A DNA stretch of 24,093 bases from Bordetella parapertussis (GTDB taxonomy: Bacteria > Pseudomonadota > Gammaproteobacteria > Burkholderiales > SG8-39), in assembly GCA_945906975.1 (NCBI GenBank), contig CAMDRY010000009.1, positions 1 to 24,093 of the forward strand, read 5' to 3'. Shown piece after piece: positions 6,737 to 13,571 of this stretch; position 1 is the first letter of the stretch; each line of letters opens with the position of its first letter. Both the position numbers and the translations under genes were made by a program. Under the pieces are notes generated by a model. That model saw only the letters and a list, made by a program, of their open reading frames with translations, searched no databases and was not told where the DNA came from.

Positions 6737-7519
6737 TTACTTTTTTGTGCGGGCGTACTCGCTGGCCTCTTCTTCGGCACGCATCCAGATTTCCTTGGCG
6801 ATAGGCTCGCTCTGCTCTTCTACTAGGTGCCCCACCAAGCCAACCGCGCGCCCGATCACGGCGATGCCGCGCGCGGCTTTCCAGGATATGCCCAGCTCGC
6901 AGCAAATGGCGCCGATGGCACCTGTCGCATTAATCGGCAAAGGCCTCTTATAGACGCGCTCAGCCTCGGCGGCGATGGCCTCCATCAGTGCAATGTAACG
7001 GCCGCGCAGGCCATTCTCGCCGGCGATCTCGAACAAGCGCGGCGCGCGCGGGTCGACCGGTTTGTGCAGGTTATGTCCGATGCCGGGGAGGATGGCGCCG
7101 CGCGCCTTATGATCAGCGACGATGCGCGCCGCAACCGGCGCAAGGTCGGCGGCAGCATCGACGGGCAGAGACTCGTGCAGAATGCGCGCCGCACCCTCCG
7201 CCGTTCCAGCGAAGGTCGTGCCCATCCCGCACAGGCCGGCGGCCACGGCCGCCTGCAAAGACTCGGGCGCACCCATATAGATGAGCCGGCTGGCAATGGC
7301 CATGGGCGTCAGGCCGTGCTCAACGAGCGTGACGAGTATGGCGTTAAAGACCGTCGATTGCTGCGGTGTGGGCAGCTTGCCGAGAATCTCCAGGAAAGCC
7401 ATATCACCGAGATTGAGCTTGCCGAGAATCTCGCCGGGAAGATCCAGGCCCTTCACGGTAATGCGGTCGGTTGTGCTCCAGCCCATTGCGCTTTTCAGCG
7501 GTACCGGCGTTCTTGCCAT
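6737..7519 (-). CDS. Citryl-CoA lyase-like protein (citrate synthase fold)
   Basis: Encodes 260 residues; AAGGAG lies eight bases before the ATG. It corresponds to the C-terminal citrate-synthase-like domain of ATP-citrate lyase and citryl-CoA lyase, shorter than citrate synthase (about 430). Visible are VEHGLTPMAIASRL (66-79), GIGHNLHKPVDPRAPRL (146-162, His149 equivalent to His320 of pig citrate synthase) and LPINATGAIGA. The citrate synthase His of GPLHGG is replaced (GTTFAGTAEG, Phe103), as in ATP-citrate lyases, but the usual Asp of NVD is also replaced (Thr199). A CoA-ester carbon-carbon lyase role is likely; the citryl-CoA specificity is only a family label. First gene of the operon, divergent from the LysR gene. 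Confidence 0.82.
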   Translation of the reverse strand: MARTPVPLKSAMGWSTTDRITVKGLDLPGEILGKLNLGDMAFLEILGKLPTPQQSTVFNAILVTLVEHGLTPMAIASRLIYMGAPESLQAAVAAGLCGMGTTFAGTAEGAARILHESLPVDAAADLAPVAARIVADHKARGAILPGIGHNLHKPVDPRAPRLFEIAGENGLRGRYIALMEAIAAEAERVYKRPLPINATGAIGAICCELGISWKAARGIAVIGRAVGLVGHLVEEQSEPIAKEIWMRAEEEASEYARTKK

Positions 7520-7531
7520 GCTGCCCTCTCC

Positions 7532-7579
7532 TTGGTTACTTGGTTACTTAGTTTCTTGGTTTCTTGGTTTCTTGGTTTA
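7532..7579. repeat. Octamer tandem array 2 (TTGGTTWC x6)
   Basis: Six contiguous 8-bp units: TTGGTTAC twice, TTAGTTTC, TTGGTTTC twice, TTGGTTTA. It lies in the 5' leader of the LysR-linked operon, beginning 12 bp before the start of the citryl-CoA lyase-like gene, whose Shine-Dalgarno sequence abuts it. A change in copy number would alter leader length. Confidence 0.9.
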
Positions 7580-7677
7580 TTCACCGCCTGCGGTTTCGGC
7601 GGCGGTCTGTTTTCGCGTGTCGCTTGTTCGCCACGATATTCCTGCGGCCTTGCTGCATTTGACCAGCAACCCTGAAC

Positions 7678-7709
7678 AATAGAAACTGCAGCTTAATTTG
7701 TCCAATTGA
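7678..7709 (-). promoter_or_regulatory. Candidate promoter and LysR-type T-N11-A site of the catabolic operon
   Basis: In the minus-strand sense, TGGACA (7704-7699) and TCTATT (7683-7678) form a -35/-10 pair with a short 15-bp spacer. A T-N11-A motif (T7697, A7709) within a loosely symmetric AT-rich stretch overlaps the -35. The position between divergent lysR and operon genes is where such regulators usually bind. The short spacer would fit activator dependence. Low certainty, since T-N11-A is common by chance. Confidence 0.33.
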
Positions 7710-7735
7710 TATTAGCCATGAAAAGTATGTGAAAT

Positions 7736-8683
7736 ATGAATATCCAAACTTTCGATCTCAACCTGTTGCTGGCCTTTGACGCGCTCCTGCGCGAGCGCAA
7801 CGTCACGCGCGCCGGCGCGCGTATCGGCCTGTCGCAGCCCTCCATGAGCAACGCGCTAACCCGGCTGCGCAAGCTTTGCGATGACCCGCTGTTTGTGCGC
7901 ACCCGGGCGGGCATGGAACCGACACCGCTGGCGCAAAAGCTCGCCGGACCCGTGCAACAAGGGCTAGAGACGCTGAAAATAGGACTGGAGCAGCCCTTCG
8001 GTTTCGATCCGGCCAAATCAGCTCGCACGTTCAGGCTGGTCATGTCGGATATCGCGGAAATCACCGTCCTGCCACGCCTCATGGCCGCCCTGAAGCAGGC
8101 GGCGCCGGAGGTGAACATCGTTGCCACGCAGGTCCCGCGCGAAAGGTTTCGTTCGGTACTCGAAAACGGCGAAGCCGACCTGGCACTTGGCAATCTGCCG
8201 GAACTAAAAAGCGGCTTTTACCAGCAGCGCCTGTTTCAGGACCACTACGTTTGCCTCGCCCGCCGCGATCATCCCGACATCGGCGAGCGGCTCAGCCTGC
8301 GCCAGTATCTGCAAGGTTCCCACGTCCAGGTCAGCACCAGCGTGGGCGACACCATGATCGATCGCGAACTGACAAAACGCGGTTTGCAAAGGCGCATCGC
8401 ACTACAGGTACCGCATTTTTTGGTGGTTACGGTCATCGTGATGAGCTGCGACCTGCTGGTCACCATTCCGTACACGGTGGTGAGTCTGTTGCGCGCCATG
8501 GAACGCGTGAAAGTGATGAAACTGCCCTTTCGTATTCCGGACGCTAACGTGCGGCAGTTCTGGCACCAGCGTTATCACCACGATCCGGCCAACCGCTGGC
8601 TGCGCCGGTTGATCGCGGAAGTCTTTTTGGACGTAACTAGGACAGGCGCGGGCGCGGCTCACCGGGTGAGCCTAGACACATAG
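7736..8683 (+). CDS. LysR-type transcriptional regulator (NodD/DntR-like)
   Basis: Encodes 315 residues. N-terminal winged helix-turn-helix at about residues 5-65 (FDLNLLLAFDALLRERNVTR, GLSQPSMSNALTRLR, DPLFVRT, MEPTPLA), then a periplasmic-binding-like effector domain. The FDLNLL opening and SQPSMSNALTRLR are characteristic of the NodD/NahR/LinR/DntR branch, which senses aromatic or other small organic effectors. No good Shine-Dalgarno sequence is seen before the ATG. It is divergent from the seven-gene minus-strand operon and is its obvious candidate regulator. The stop TAG lies in the first unit of octamer array 3, so the last residues (VSLDT) may not be ancestral. Confidence 0.93.
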   Translation: MNIQTFDLNLLLAFDALLRERNVTRAGARIGLSQPSMSNALTRLRKLCDDPLFVRTRAGMEPTPLAQKLAGPVQQGLETLKIGLEQPFGFDPAKSARTFRLVMSDIAEITVLPRLMAALKQAAPEVNIVATQVPRERFRSVLENGEADLALGNLPELKSGFYQQRLFQDHYVCLARRDHPDIGERLSLRQYLQGSHVQVSTSVGDTMIDRELTKRGLQRRIALQVPHFLVVTVIVMSCDLLVTIPYTVVSLLRAMERVKVMKLPFRIPDANVRQFWHQRYHHDPANRWLRRLIAEVFLDVTRTGAGAAHRVSLDT

Positions 8684-8729
8684 ACGCCTAGGCGCATAGG
8701 CGCATAAGCGCATAGACACATAAACACAT
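8674..8729. repeat. Octamer tandem array 3 (AGRCRCAT x7)
   Basis: Seven contiguous 8-bp units: AGACACAT, AGACGCCT, AGGCGCAT twice, AAGCGCAT, AGACACAT, AAACACAT. Nearly all differences are A/G transitions. It overlaps the LysR stop codon and fills most of the convergent gap to the EF-hand gene at 8758. Every unit boundary on the plus strand tends to give TAG or TAA. There are no spacers, so this is not a CRISPR array. Confidence 0.92.
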
Positions 8730-8757
8730 AGAACTCCAGACCGCCAGTCACGAAGTG

Positions 8758-9246
8758 CTAGGGTTTGCCGCCCCTCGCCTCCTGCCTGGCACGCAAATAA
8801 GCACGCAGCTCTTCGCGTGAAATGCCCCCGTCGCGATTGATGTCGATCGCGTCAAACCGCCCAACCGCACGCGGCATGCCGGTTCGGACTTCATTGCGAC
8901 TGAGGAACCCGTCGGCATTGCTATCGGCGCGCGCAAACTGCTCTTCCAGGCCGTCCTTTGTGCGTGTGCGCCTGGCGTCATTTTGAACGCCACCGCCCTT
9001 GCTCCAGGCACGCAATTCATCAGGTGTGATCTGGCCGTCTCGATTGGCGTCAATGCGGTCAAATTCCGCCGCCAGTGCCGGCGAGGCCCGCGCCTCGGCA
9101 CGCGAGATCATGCCGTTGCCATCGGCGTCTATTGTTTGCAGCAACTTACCGACGCGGCTGCCCGTTGCAGCCGCCAGCAGATCCGGTGCGAACAAAAACA
9201 GTAGCGGCAGCCAATGTTGCGGCCGGGGGCGGTTTCGTTGGGACAT
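8758..9246 (-). CDS. Secreted four-EF-hand calcium-binding protein (second paralogue)
   Basis: Encodes 162 residues. The N-terminus has basic residues then a hydrophobic stretch (WLPLLFLFAPDLLAAATG), a probable signal peptide or anchor. Four EF-hand loops at residues 40-51, 66-77, 108-119 and 135-146, all with Asp at position 1, Gly at 6 and Glu at 12. The last (FDAIDINRDGGISREELR) closely resembles the fourth hand of the 244-906 protein (FDAIDANKDGKITQDEIR), so the two are paralogues. It lies 38 bp downstream of the membrane C13 peptidase gene and is the last gene of the slt-cca unit. A periplasmic calcium-binding role, possibly linked to the peptidase, is inference. The ATG at 9246 has no strong ribosome-binding site. 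Confidence 0.87.
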   Translation of the reverse strand: MSQRNRPRPQHWLPLLFLFAPDLLAAATGSRVGKLLQTIDADGNGMISRAEARASPALAAEFDRIDANRDGQITPDELRAWSKGGGVQNDARRTRTKDGLEEQFARADSNADGFLSRNEVRTGMPRAVGRFDAIDINRDGGISREELRAYLRARQEARGGKP

Positions 9247-9284
9247 GCCCCAATAACGGCGGGACTCCGCGCGCGTTGACCACC

Positions 9285-10706
9285 CTAACGGGTCGCGCGC
9301 GCCAGACCCAGGTACAAACCGGCCTGCTTGATGTTGGCCCGAGACTTCAGCCTTGTCTCGAGTTCGCCAAGCTTCTCGCGCATCGCCGCCCCGACAAACA
9401 TTTGCGGGCCGGACGCGTCGAGTTTTTCGGCGCGCTCGCGCGTGGCGATGCTGCGCTTGGCCATGTCAAATGCATCGATGAAGGACAGGCTGCGGCGCAA
9501 GGCCTCGTGAAAATAGGCGCGGCCGAAATAGGTGAAATCCTCCTCGTTGGCACAACCGAAAGATTGGCGGTCTGCCGCGGCGGCGGTGACGATCAGGGTG
9601 TTTTCATCTTTGAGCGGCTCGATGAAACCGCCGGAGTAACAGGCCGAAATAACCAGCACCTTCCACTTGATTCCGCTCTCGGCCAGTATGCGTGACAGTG
9701 CCGCGGGCTTCAGCTGCGCCAGCTCCAGCGGCGGCAGCTCGAAAGCGAGTTCATGCTGTTCGGTGCCATGCGTACTGATGTAGAGCAGCAGCACATCTTC
9801 ATCAGGATTCATCATGGCTGCCATGCGCGACAACGCCAGGCGCAAATGCGTGATGGTGGCGATAGGTATTTCGCCCAGCGTTTGCGGATTATTCGACAAC
9901 AGGATGTTGCGACCGGCGGTGTCAAAGCGCTCGGCGAGCAAATGGTCGACAACCGCCAGTTCACGTGCAAACACATCCTGCGTGCCAAAGGGCGCCAGAC
10001 CGAGAAAATAAAGGTCCGTCACACCAGGGCGGTCGGGTTCGAGCGCGTCAAGTTGATCGATCAGTAAGGGCGTTTGCGCGTGAAACATCTGCTCCTGCGT
10101 AATGGCTGCGACAGCCCCCCCATCGTCGCCGCCCGAAGGCCGGGCCTGCCACAAGTCCGCACGAGGCAGCGCGAACACAAACGCGGCGAGCAGCCCGGTG
10201 AGAAGCCCGCCCGCGACCATGGCACGCGGCCAGCTCCACCAGACTAGCAGCGCAACGACGCGGAAAATCACCGCCAAGGACCAGGCGAGGTAGATGTAGT
10301 AGAGGGCGGCTGACATCGCCGGCGGCAGGGCCTGCCACAACAGGGCGACCTGCAGCACCGTTCCGAACACCTCGAACACGGCGTCGGACGCGATCAGCAG
10401 CAAGGCAAGGGCCAGCATCAACTCGCGCCGACCGTAAATGTGTGCAATGACAAGGCAGACGAGCAGCGTCAGCGGTACCTGCAGCAGCGGCGCCGTCAAC
10501 GCCGCCGGGTTCAACGCACCGGAAAAACCAAACCGCAACATGCCGACGACCAGCCACACCAGCAGGTTGAAAACGAACAGCACCGTATAGTCTTCAGGTG
10601 AGATGCGAAAGTCGAGCACCCTCACCTTGAGGAACAGCGCCAGACGAATACCGGCGACAACATTTTGTTTAAGCCGGCGCAACAGCCGGACGAAAAAGAC
10701 GCGCAC
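9285..10706 (-). CDS. Membrane-anchored C13 (legumain-like) cysteine peptidase
   Basis: Encodes 473 residues from a GTG at 10706, with GGAG six bases upstream. The start falls one base after the cca stop, so the genes are coupled. A longer in-frame reading to 10982 would lie inside cca and is unlikely. A basic N-terminus (VRLLRRLKQ) is followed by about five membrane helices (near 42-58, 70-90, 96-124, 132-157, 163-181), so the C-terminal domain should be periplasmic. That domain (from about 210) shows the clan CD dyad: His313 in LLYISTHGTEQH and Cys356 in LVISACYSGGF, each after a hydrophobic strand. Legumain-type enzymes cut after Asn or Asp; bacterial members like this are little studied. 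Neighbour of an EF-hand gene. Confidence 0.85.
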   Translation of the reverse strand: MRVFFVRLLRRLKQNVVAGIRLALFLKVRVLDFRISPEDYTVLFVFNLLVWLVVGMLRFGFSGALNPAALTAPLLQVPLTLLVCLVIAHIYGRRELMLALALLLIASDAVFEVFGTVLQVALLWQALPPAMSAALYYIYLAWSLAVIFRVVALLVWWSWPRAMVAGGLLTGLLAAFVFALPRADLWQARPSGGDDGGAVAAITQEQMFHAQTPLLIDQLDALEPDRPGVTDLYFLGLAPFGTQDVFARELAVVDHLLAERFDTAGRNILLSNNPQTLGEIPIATITHLRLALSRMAAMMNPDEDVLLLYISTHGTEQHELAFELPPLELAQLKPAALSRILAESGIKWKVLVISACYSGGFIEPLKDENTLIVTAAAADRQSFGCANEEDFTYFGRAYFHEALRRSLSFIDAFDMAKRSIATRERAEKLDASGPQMFVGAAMREKLGELETRLKSRANIKQAGLYLGLARATR

Positions 10707-10707
10707 C

Positions 10708-11856
10708 CTAGACTCCCGCCGCCATGCAGCCGGCGCCGCCGAGGGCGGCATCGACGGCGGCAAGGCGCGCCGCCTGAACGCGGATTGGGATATCTGTCGC
10801 AGCGCCGGACTTTGCAATCGCGCCGGCATCGACAGCGGATGCGGCCGCCACGGCGCGTTCAATGCGCGCGCGCGCGGGCCACTTTGACGGCGTGCGATTC
10901 GATGTTGCATCAGGGCGCGCCAGCTCGCACTCACAGACGTCAAGCAGGCTGCCAAATCGCTCCGGTCGCCGGAACGCGTCACCCGCCTGCATCAAAGTCA
11001 AAAGACCGGCGGCATCGGCGGTGCCGGCCGCGGCAATACGCGCTTTCAGATTGGCTCCCAGCACCGCAAGGTCACGGCATTCCCCCGGCGCCCTGACGCG
11101 TTGCGCCAGCGCCGGCACCGCATCGCCGGCAAGGCCGATGGCACAACAAGCGAAGCGTGCCGGCAGGGGCAGCTTGCGCCGCACAGCCTGTTCAAGGCCG
11201 CGCAATGCGGGCAAGGGATCGGCGGCGTGCGCTGCGGCCTCGGGCAGGATGGCGGCAAACGCGCCCGATTCGGCCAGCACTTCAAACATGCGCAGAGGCG
11301 CGTCCTCCATCAAACCTTTGGCCAGTTCCTGCCAGACGCGTTCGGGCACCAGCGCATTGACTTCACCCGAGGCGGCCATGCTGCGCATCAGCGCAAGGGT
11401 TTCGGGTGCCATGGCAAAACCAAAGCGCGCGGCAAAGCGCGCACCGCGCAGGATACGCACCGGGTCTTCGGCAAACGCCGCCCCGACATGGCGCAGCACG
11501 CCGGCTTTCAAGTCGGCCAGGCCGCCGTAGGGGTCGATCAGTTCGCCATTCGCGTCGCGAGCCATGGCGTTGATGGTGAAATCACGCCGGGAAAGATCCT
11601 GCTCCAGTGTGACGTCGGGCGCCGCATAGACTTGGAAACCCTTGTAGCCGGGTGCGGTCTTGCGCTCGGTGCGGGCGAGGGCGTACTCCTCATGGGTTTG
11701 CGAATGCAGGAAGACAGGAAAATCCTTGCCCACCGGCATGTAGCCGAGGCGGATCATTTCTTCTGGCGTCGCACCGACCACGACATAGTCGTGGTCTTTT
11801 ACCGGCAGGCCGAGCAGCCGGTCGCGGACCGCGCCGCCGACCTCGAAAATATTCAT
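10708..11856 (-). CDS. cca: CCA tRNA nucleotidyltransferase
   Basis: Encodes 382 residues. Adds or repairs the 3'-CCA of tRNAs using CTP and ATP. Class II nucleotidyltransferase motifs are in order: [12 protein letters not shown] (5-16), catalytic DHD at 21-23, [10 protein letters not shown] (90-99), [25 protein letters not shown] (130-145) and PERVWQEL. E. coli Cca is about 412 residues and carries an HD phosphohydrolase domain with an H-T-x-M-V-L-type motif; no such motif is seen here and the C-terminal part is Ala-rich and shorter, so phosphatase/phosphodiesterase activity is probably absent. The start has no clear Shine-Dalgarno sequence; it lies 48 bp after the GST gene, and the C13 peptidase starts one base after its stop. 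Confidence 0.93.
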   Translation of the reverse strand: MNIFEVGGAVRDRLLGLPVKDHDYVVVGATPEEMIRLGYMPVGKDFPVFLHSQTHEEYALARTERKTAPGYKGFQVYAAPDVTLEQDLSRRDFTINAMARDANGELIDPYGGLADLKAGVLRHVGAAFAEDPVRILRGARFAARFGFAMAPETLALMRSMAASGEVNALVPERVWQELAKGLMEDAPLRMFEVLAESGAFAAILPEAAAHAADPLPALRGLEQAVRRKLPLPARFACCAIGLAGDAVPALAQRVRAPGECRDLAVLGANLKARIAAAGTADAAGLLTLMQAGDAFRRPERFGSLLDVCECELARPDATSNRTPSKWPARARIERAVAAASAVDAGAIAKSGAATDIPIRVQAARLAAVDAALGGAGCMAAGV

Positions 11857-11904
11857 GCGGGCGCCGCGATCATGCGACGCGCGTGCGACCGCCGATCACG
11901 CCAA

Positions 11905-12564
11905 TCACACATAGGGTTCATCGGCCGACACGAACTCCGTCTCGGCGAGCGCACCGTCCATCCACTGGCGCACGGCGGCGAGCTTGCGCACGGCGTCGCA
12001 ATAGCGCATGGCCTCTTCCGGCAGGGCAACGGCATAGGTCATGAAGCGCATGACCACCGGCGCGAAGTAGGCGTCGACCGCGCCAAAAGCGCCGAACAAC
12101 ATGTCACCGGCGCTTTCGCTTTGCACACGGCAGGTTTGCCAGAGCGCACAAATACGGTCGATGTCGCGCTGTACTTCGTCGCTCATGCCCTTGCCCGGAT
12201 GCGATGCGCGGATATTCATCGGCATGGCACCGCGCAGGTTGCGAAAACCGCCGTGCATTTCGGCGCAGGCGGCGCGCGCCAGCTGGCGCGCGCGCGCATC
12301 CGCCGGCCACAGGTTTTTTTGCGGATGCAGCTCGGCAAGCGTTTCGCAAATCGCGAGCGAATCCCACACCGGCGCACCATCGATCAGCAGCAGGGGAACC
12401 TGGCCGTTCGGGGAGGCATAGGCATCGATGCCGCAGACCTGCGCGTCAGCGGTGAACTTGAGCTGCACCTCCTCAAACGCAATACCCGACTGACGCAGCG
12501 CAATCCAGGGCCGCATCGACCAGGACGAGTAGTTTTTGTTGGCGATAACGAGTTGCAGCCGCAT
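11905..12564 (-). CDS. Glutathione S-transferase family protein
   Basis: Encodes 219 residues, usual GST length. The thioredoxin-like N-terminal domain has NKNYSSWSMRPWIALR (9-24), where Ser13 or Ser14 is the likely glutathione-activating residue, GQVPLLL with the conserved cis-Pro57, and the Asp68-Ser69 glutathione-binding pair in VWDSLAICETLAE. An all-helical C-terminal domain follows (GAFGAVDAYFAPVVMRF near 158-174). Cytosolic. The physiological substrate is unknown. Its gene starts 7 bp after the epimerase stop, and the GGGAG that could serve as ribosome-binding site lies in the end of that gene, which points to coupled translation in the slt-cca unit. Confidence 0.92.
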   Translation of the reverse strand: MRLQLVIANKNYSSWSMRPWIALRQSGIAFEEVQLKFTADAQVCGIDAYASPNGQVPLLLIDGAPVWDSLAICETLAELHPQKNLWPADARARQLARAACAEMHGGFRNLRGAMPMNIRASHPGKGMSDEVQRDIDRICALWQTCRVQSESAGDMLFGAFGAVDAYFAPVVMRFMTYAVALPEEAMRYCDAVRKLAAVRQWMDGALAETEFVSADEPYV

Positions 12565-12571
12565 GCGCCTG

Positions 12572-13519
12572 CTATCTCCCGGCGCGAATGCGAAAAAAAT
12601 TAAACCGCGCGCGCGGCAACACCCCGGCCAAATAGGACGGTGCCACGGCTTCGAGCGCGGTCGGCGCTATGCCGAAGGGCAACGCGGCCGCGCTGACACT
12701 GTCGCGCTCCATTGAACGTACGTTATCGAGCGTCAGCGGCGACCCGGGTACCAGGCCCATTACGAAAGCCTGAGCGCCGGAGAGGACCTTGCCCAGCCCG
12801 ATGATAGGGCGCTCACAGCCGATCACCCGGCCGGTATAGGCGACCAGTTCGCGCAGCGTATAGACGCGCGGCCCGACAAGGTCGTAGATCTTGCCGCGGC
12901 TGCTGCGATCGGCGAGGGCAGCCACGAACGCGCGCGCCACATCGCCGACATAGACCGGCTGAAACCGCGCGTTGGGTGAACCCAGGGGCATCACCGGAAA
13001 AAGGCGCAGCAGGGTGGCAAAAAGGTTGAGAAAGCCATCTTCGGGCCCGAACACCACCGACGGGCGAAACACGGTCACGGCAAGGCGGTCTTTCGCGGCG
13101 AGTACGGCGGCCTCGCCGGCAGCCTTTGAGCGCAGGTATTCGCTGGGCGCATCGTCCGCCGCGCAAAGGGCGCTCATCTGCACGAGGTGCGGCACCCCGG
13201 CGGCAAGGCAGGCGGCGACCAATTTTTGGGGCAGCTCAACATGCGCCGAAGCGAAGTCGCGTCCATAAGGCATGCCCGGCCGGCTATGCAGGATGCCGAC
13301 CAGATTGATCACCGCGTCACAGCCGGCCAAGAGCCTTGCCAGCACCGCCGAATCGCCCACCCCGGCCTCGACCACATCGACTGTGGGCAGGGTAATGAGG
13401 TGCTTGGCACGCTCGCGACCGCGCGTGGGGACCAGCACAGTGTGCCCTTGTTCCGCAAGCATGCGAACGATGTGGCGGCCGATAAAGCCGCTACCTCCGA
13501 CAACACAAATTTTTGCCAT
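12572..13519 (-). CDS. NAD(P)-dependent epimerase / complex I NDUFA9-like family protein
   Basis: Encodes 315 residues. Atypical short-chain dehydrogenase fold: Rossmann motif GGSGFIG (8-14), NLVGIL (72-77), Ser116 in VQMSALCA, the Tyr128-x3-Lys132 pair in EYLRSKAAGE, then VFRPSVVFGPEDGF and FQPVYVGDVARAFV. This set matches the proteobacterial NAD-dependent epimerase/NDUFA9-like group (COG0702-type), whose substrate is mostly unknown; related eukaryotic proteins are accessory subunits of complex I. No signal peptide. It lies 52 bp after the transglycosylase gene and 7 bp before GST, so it is part of the same transcription unit. Confidence 0.9.
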   Translation of the reverse strand: MAKICVVGGSGFIGRHIVRMLAEQGHTVLVPTRGRERAKHLITLPTVDVVEAGVGDSAVLARLLAGCDAVINLVGILHSRPGMPYGRDFASAHVELPQKLVAACLAAGVPHLVQMSALCAADDAPSEYLRSKAAGEAAVLAAKDRLAVTVFRPSVVFGPEDGFLNLFATLLRLFPVMPLGSPNARFQPVYVGDVARAFVAALADRSSRGKIYDLVGPRVYTLRELVAYTGRVIGCERPIIGLGKVLSGAQAFVMGLVPGSPLTLDNVRSMERDSVSAAALPFGIAPTALEAVAPSYLAGVLPRARFNFFRIRAGR

Positions 13520-13571
13520 AGTTTTACCCGAGAAGATCGGCCCCCCGGGAACTCTCCGGAGTCCTGCGATT

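Noticed and set aside
5673..6953. Plus-strand open frame of 426 codons
   Set aside because: Antisense across the Bug gene and the end of the citryl-CoA lyase-like gene, including their gap; both have signature motifs and ribosome-binding sites.
7532..8729. Octamer arrays as CRISPR
   Set aside because: Units are contiguous with no spacers and only 8 bp long; no cas genes are present.
10707..10982. N-terminal extension of the C13 peptidase
   Set aside because: It would overlap the 3' end of cca in another frame and is Arg/Ser/Pro-rich. The GTG at 10706 with a ribosome-binding site and one-base spacing to the cca stop is far better.
11101..12603. Plus-strand open frame of 500 codons
   Set aside because: Antisense to cca and the GST gene, crossing both and their gap. 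No recognisable motifs.
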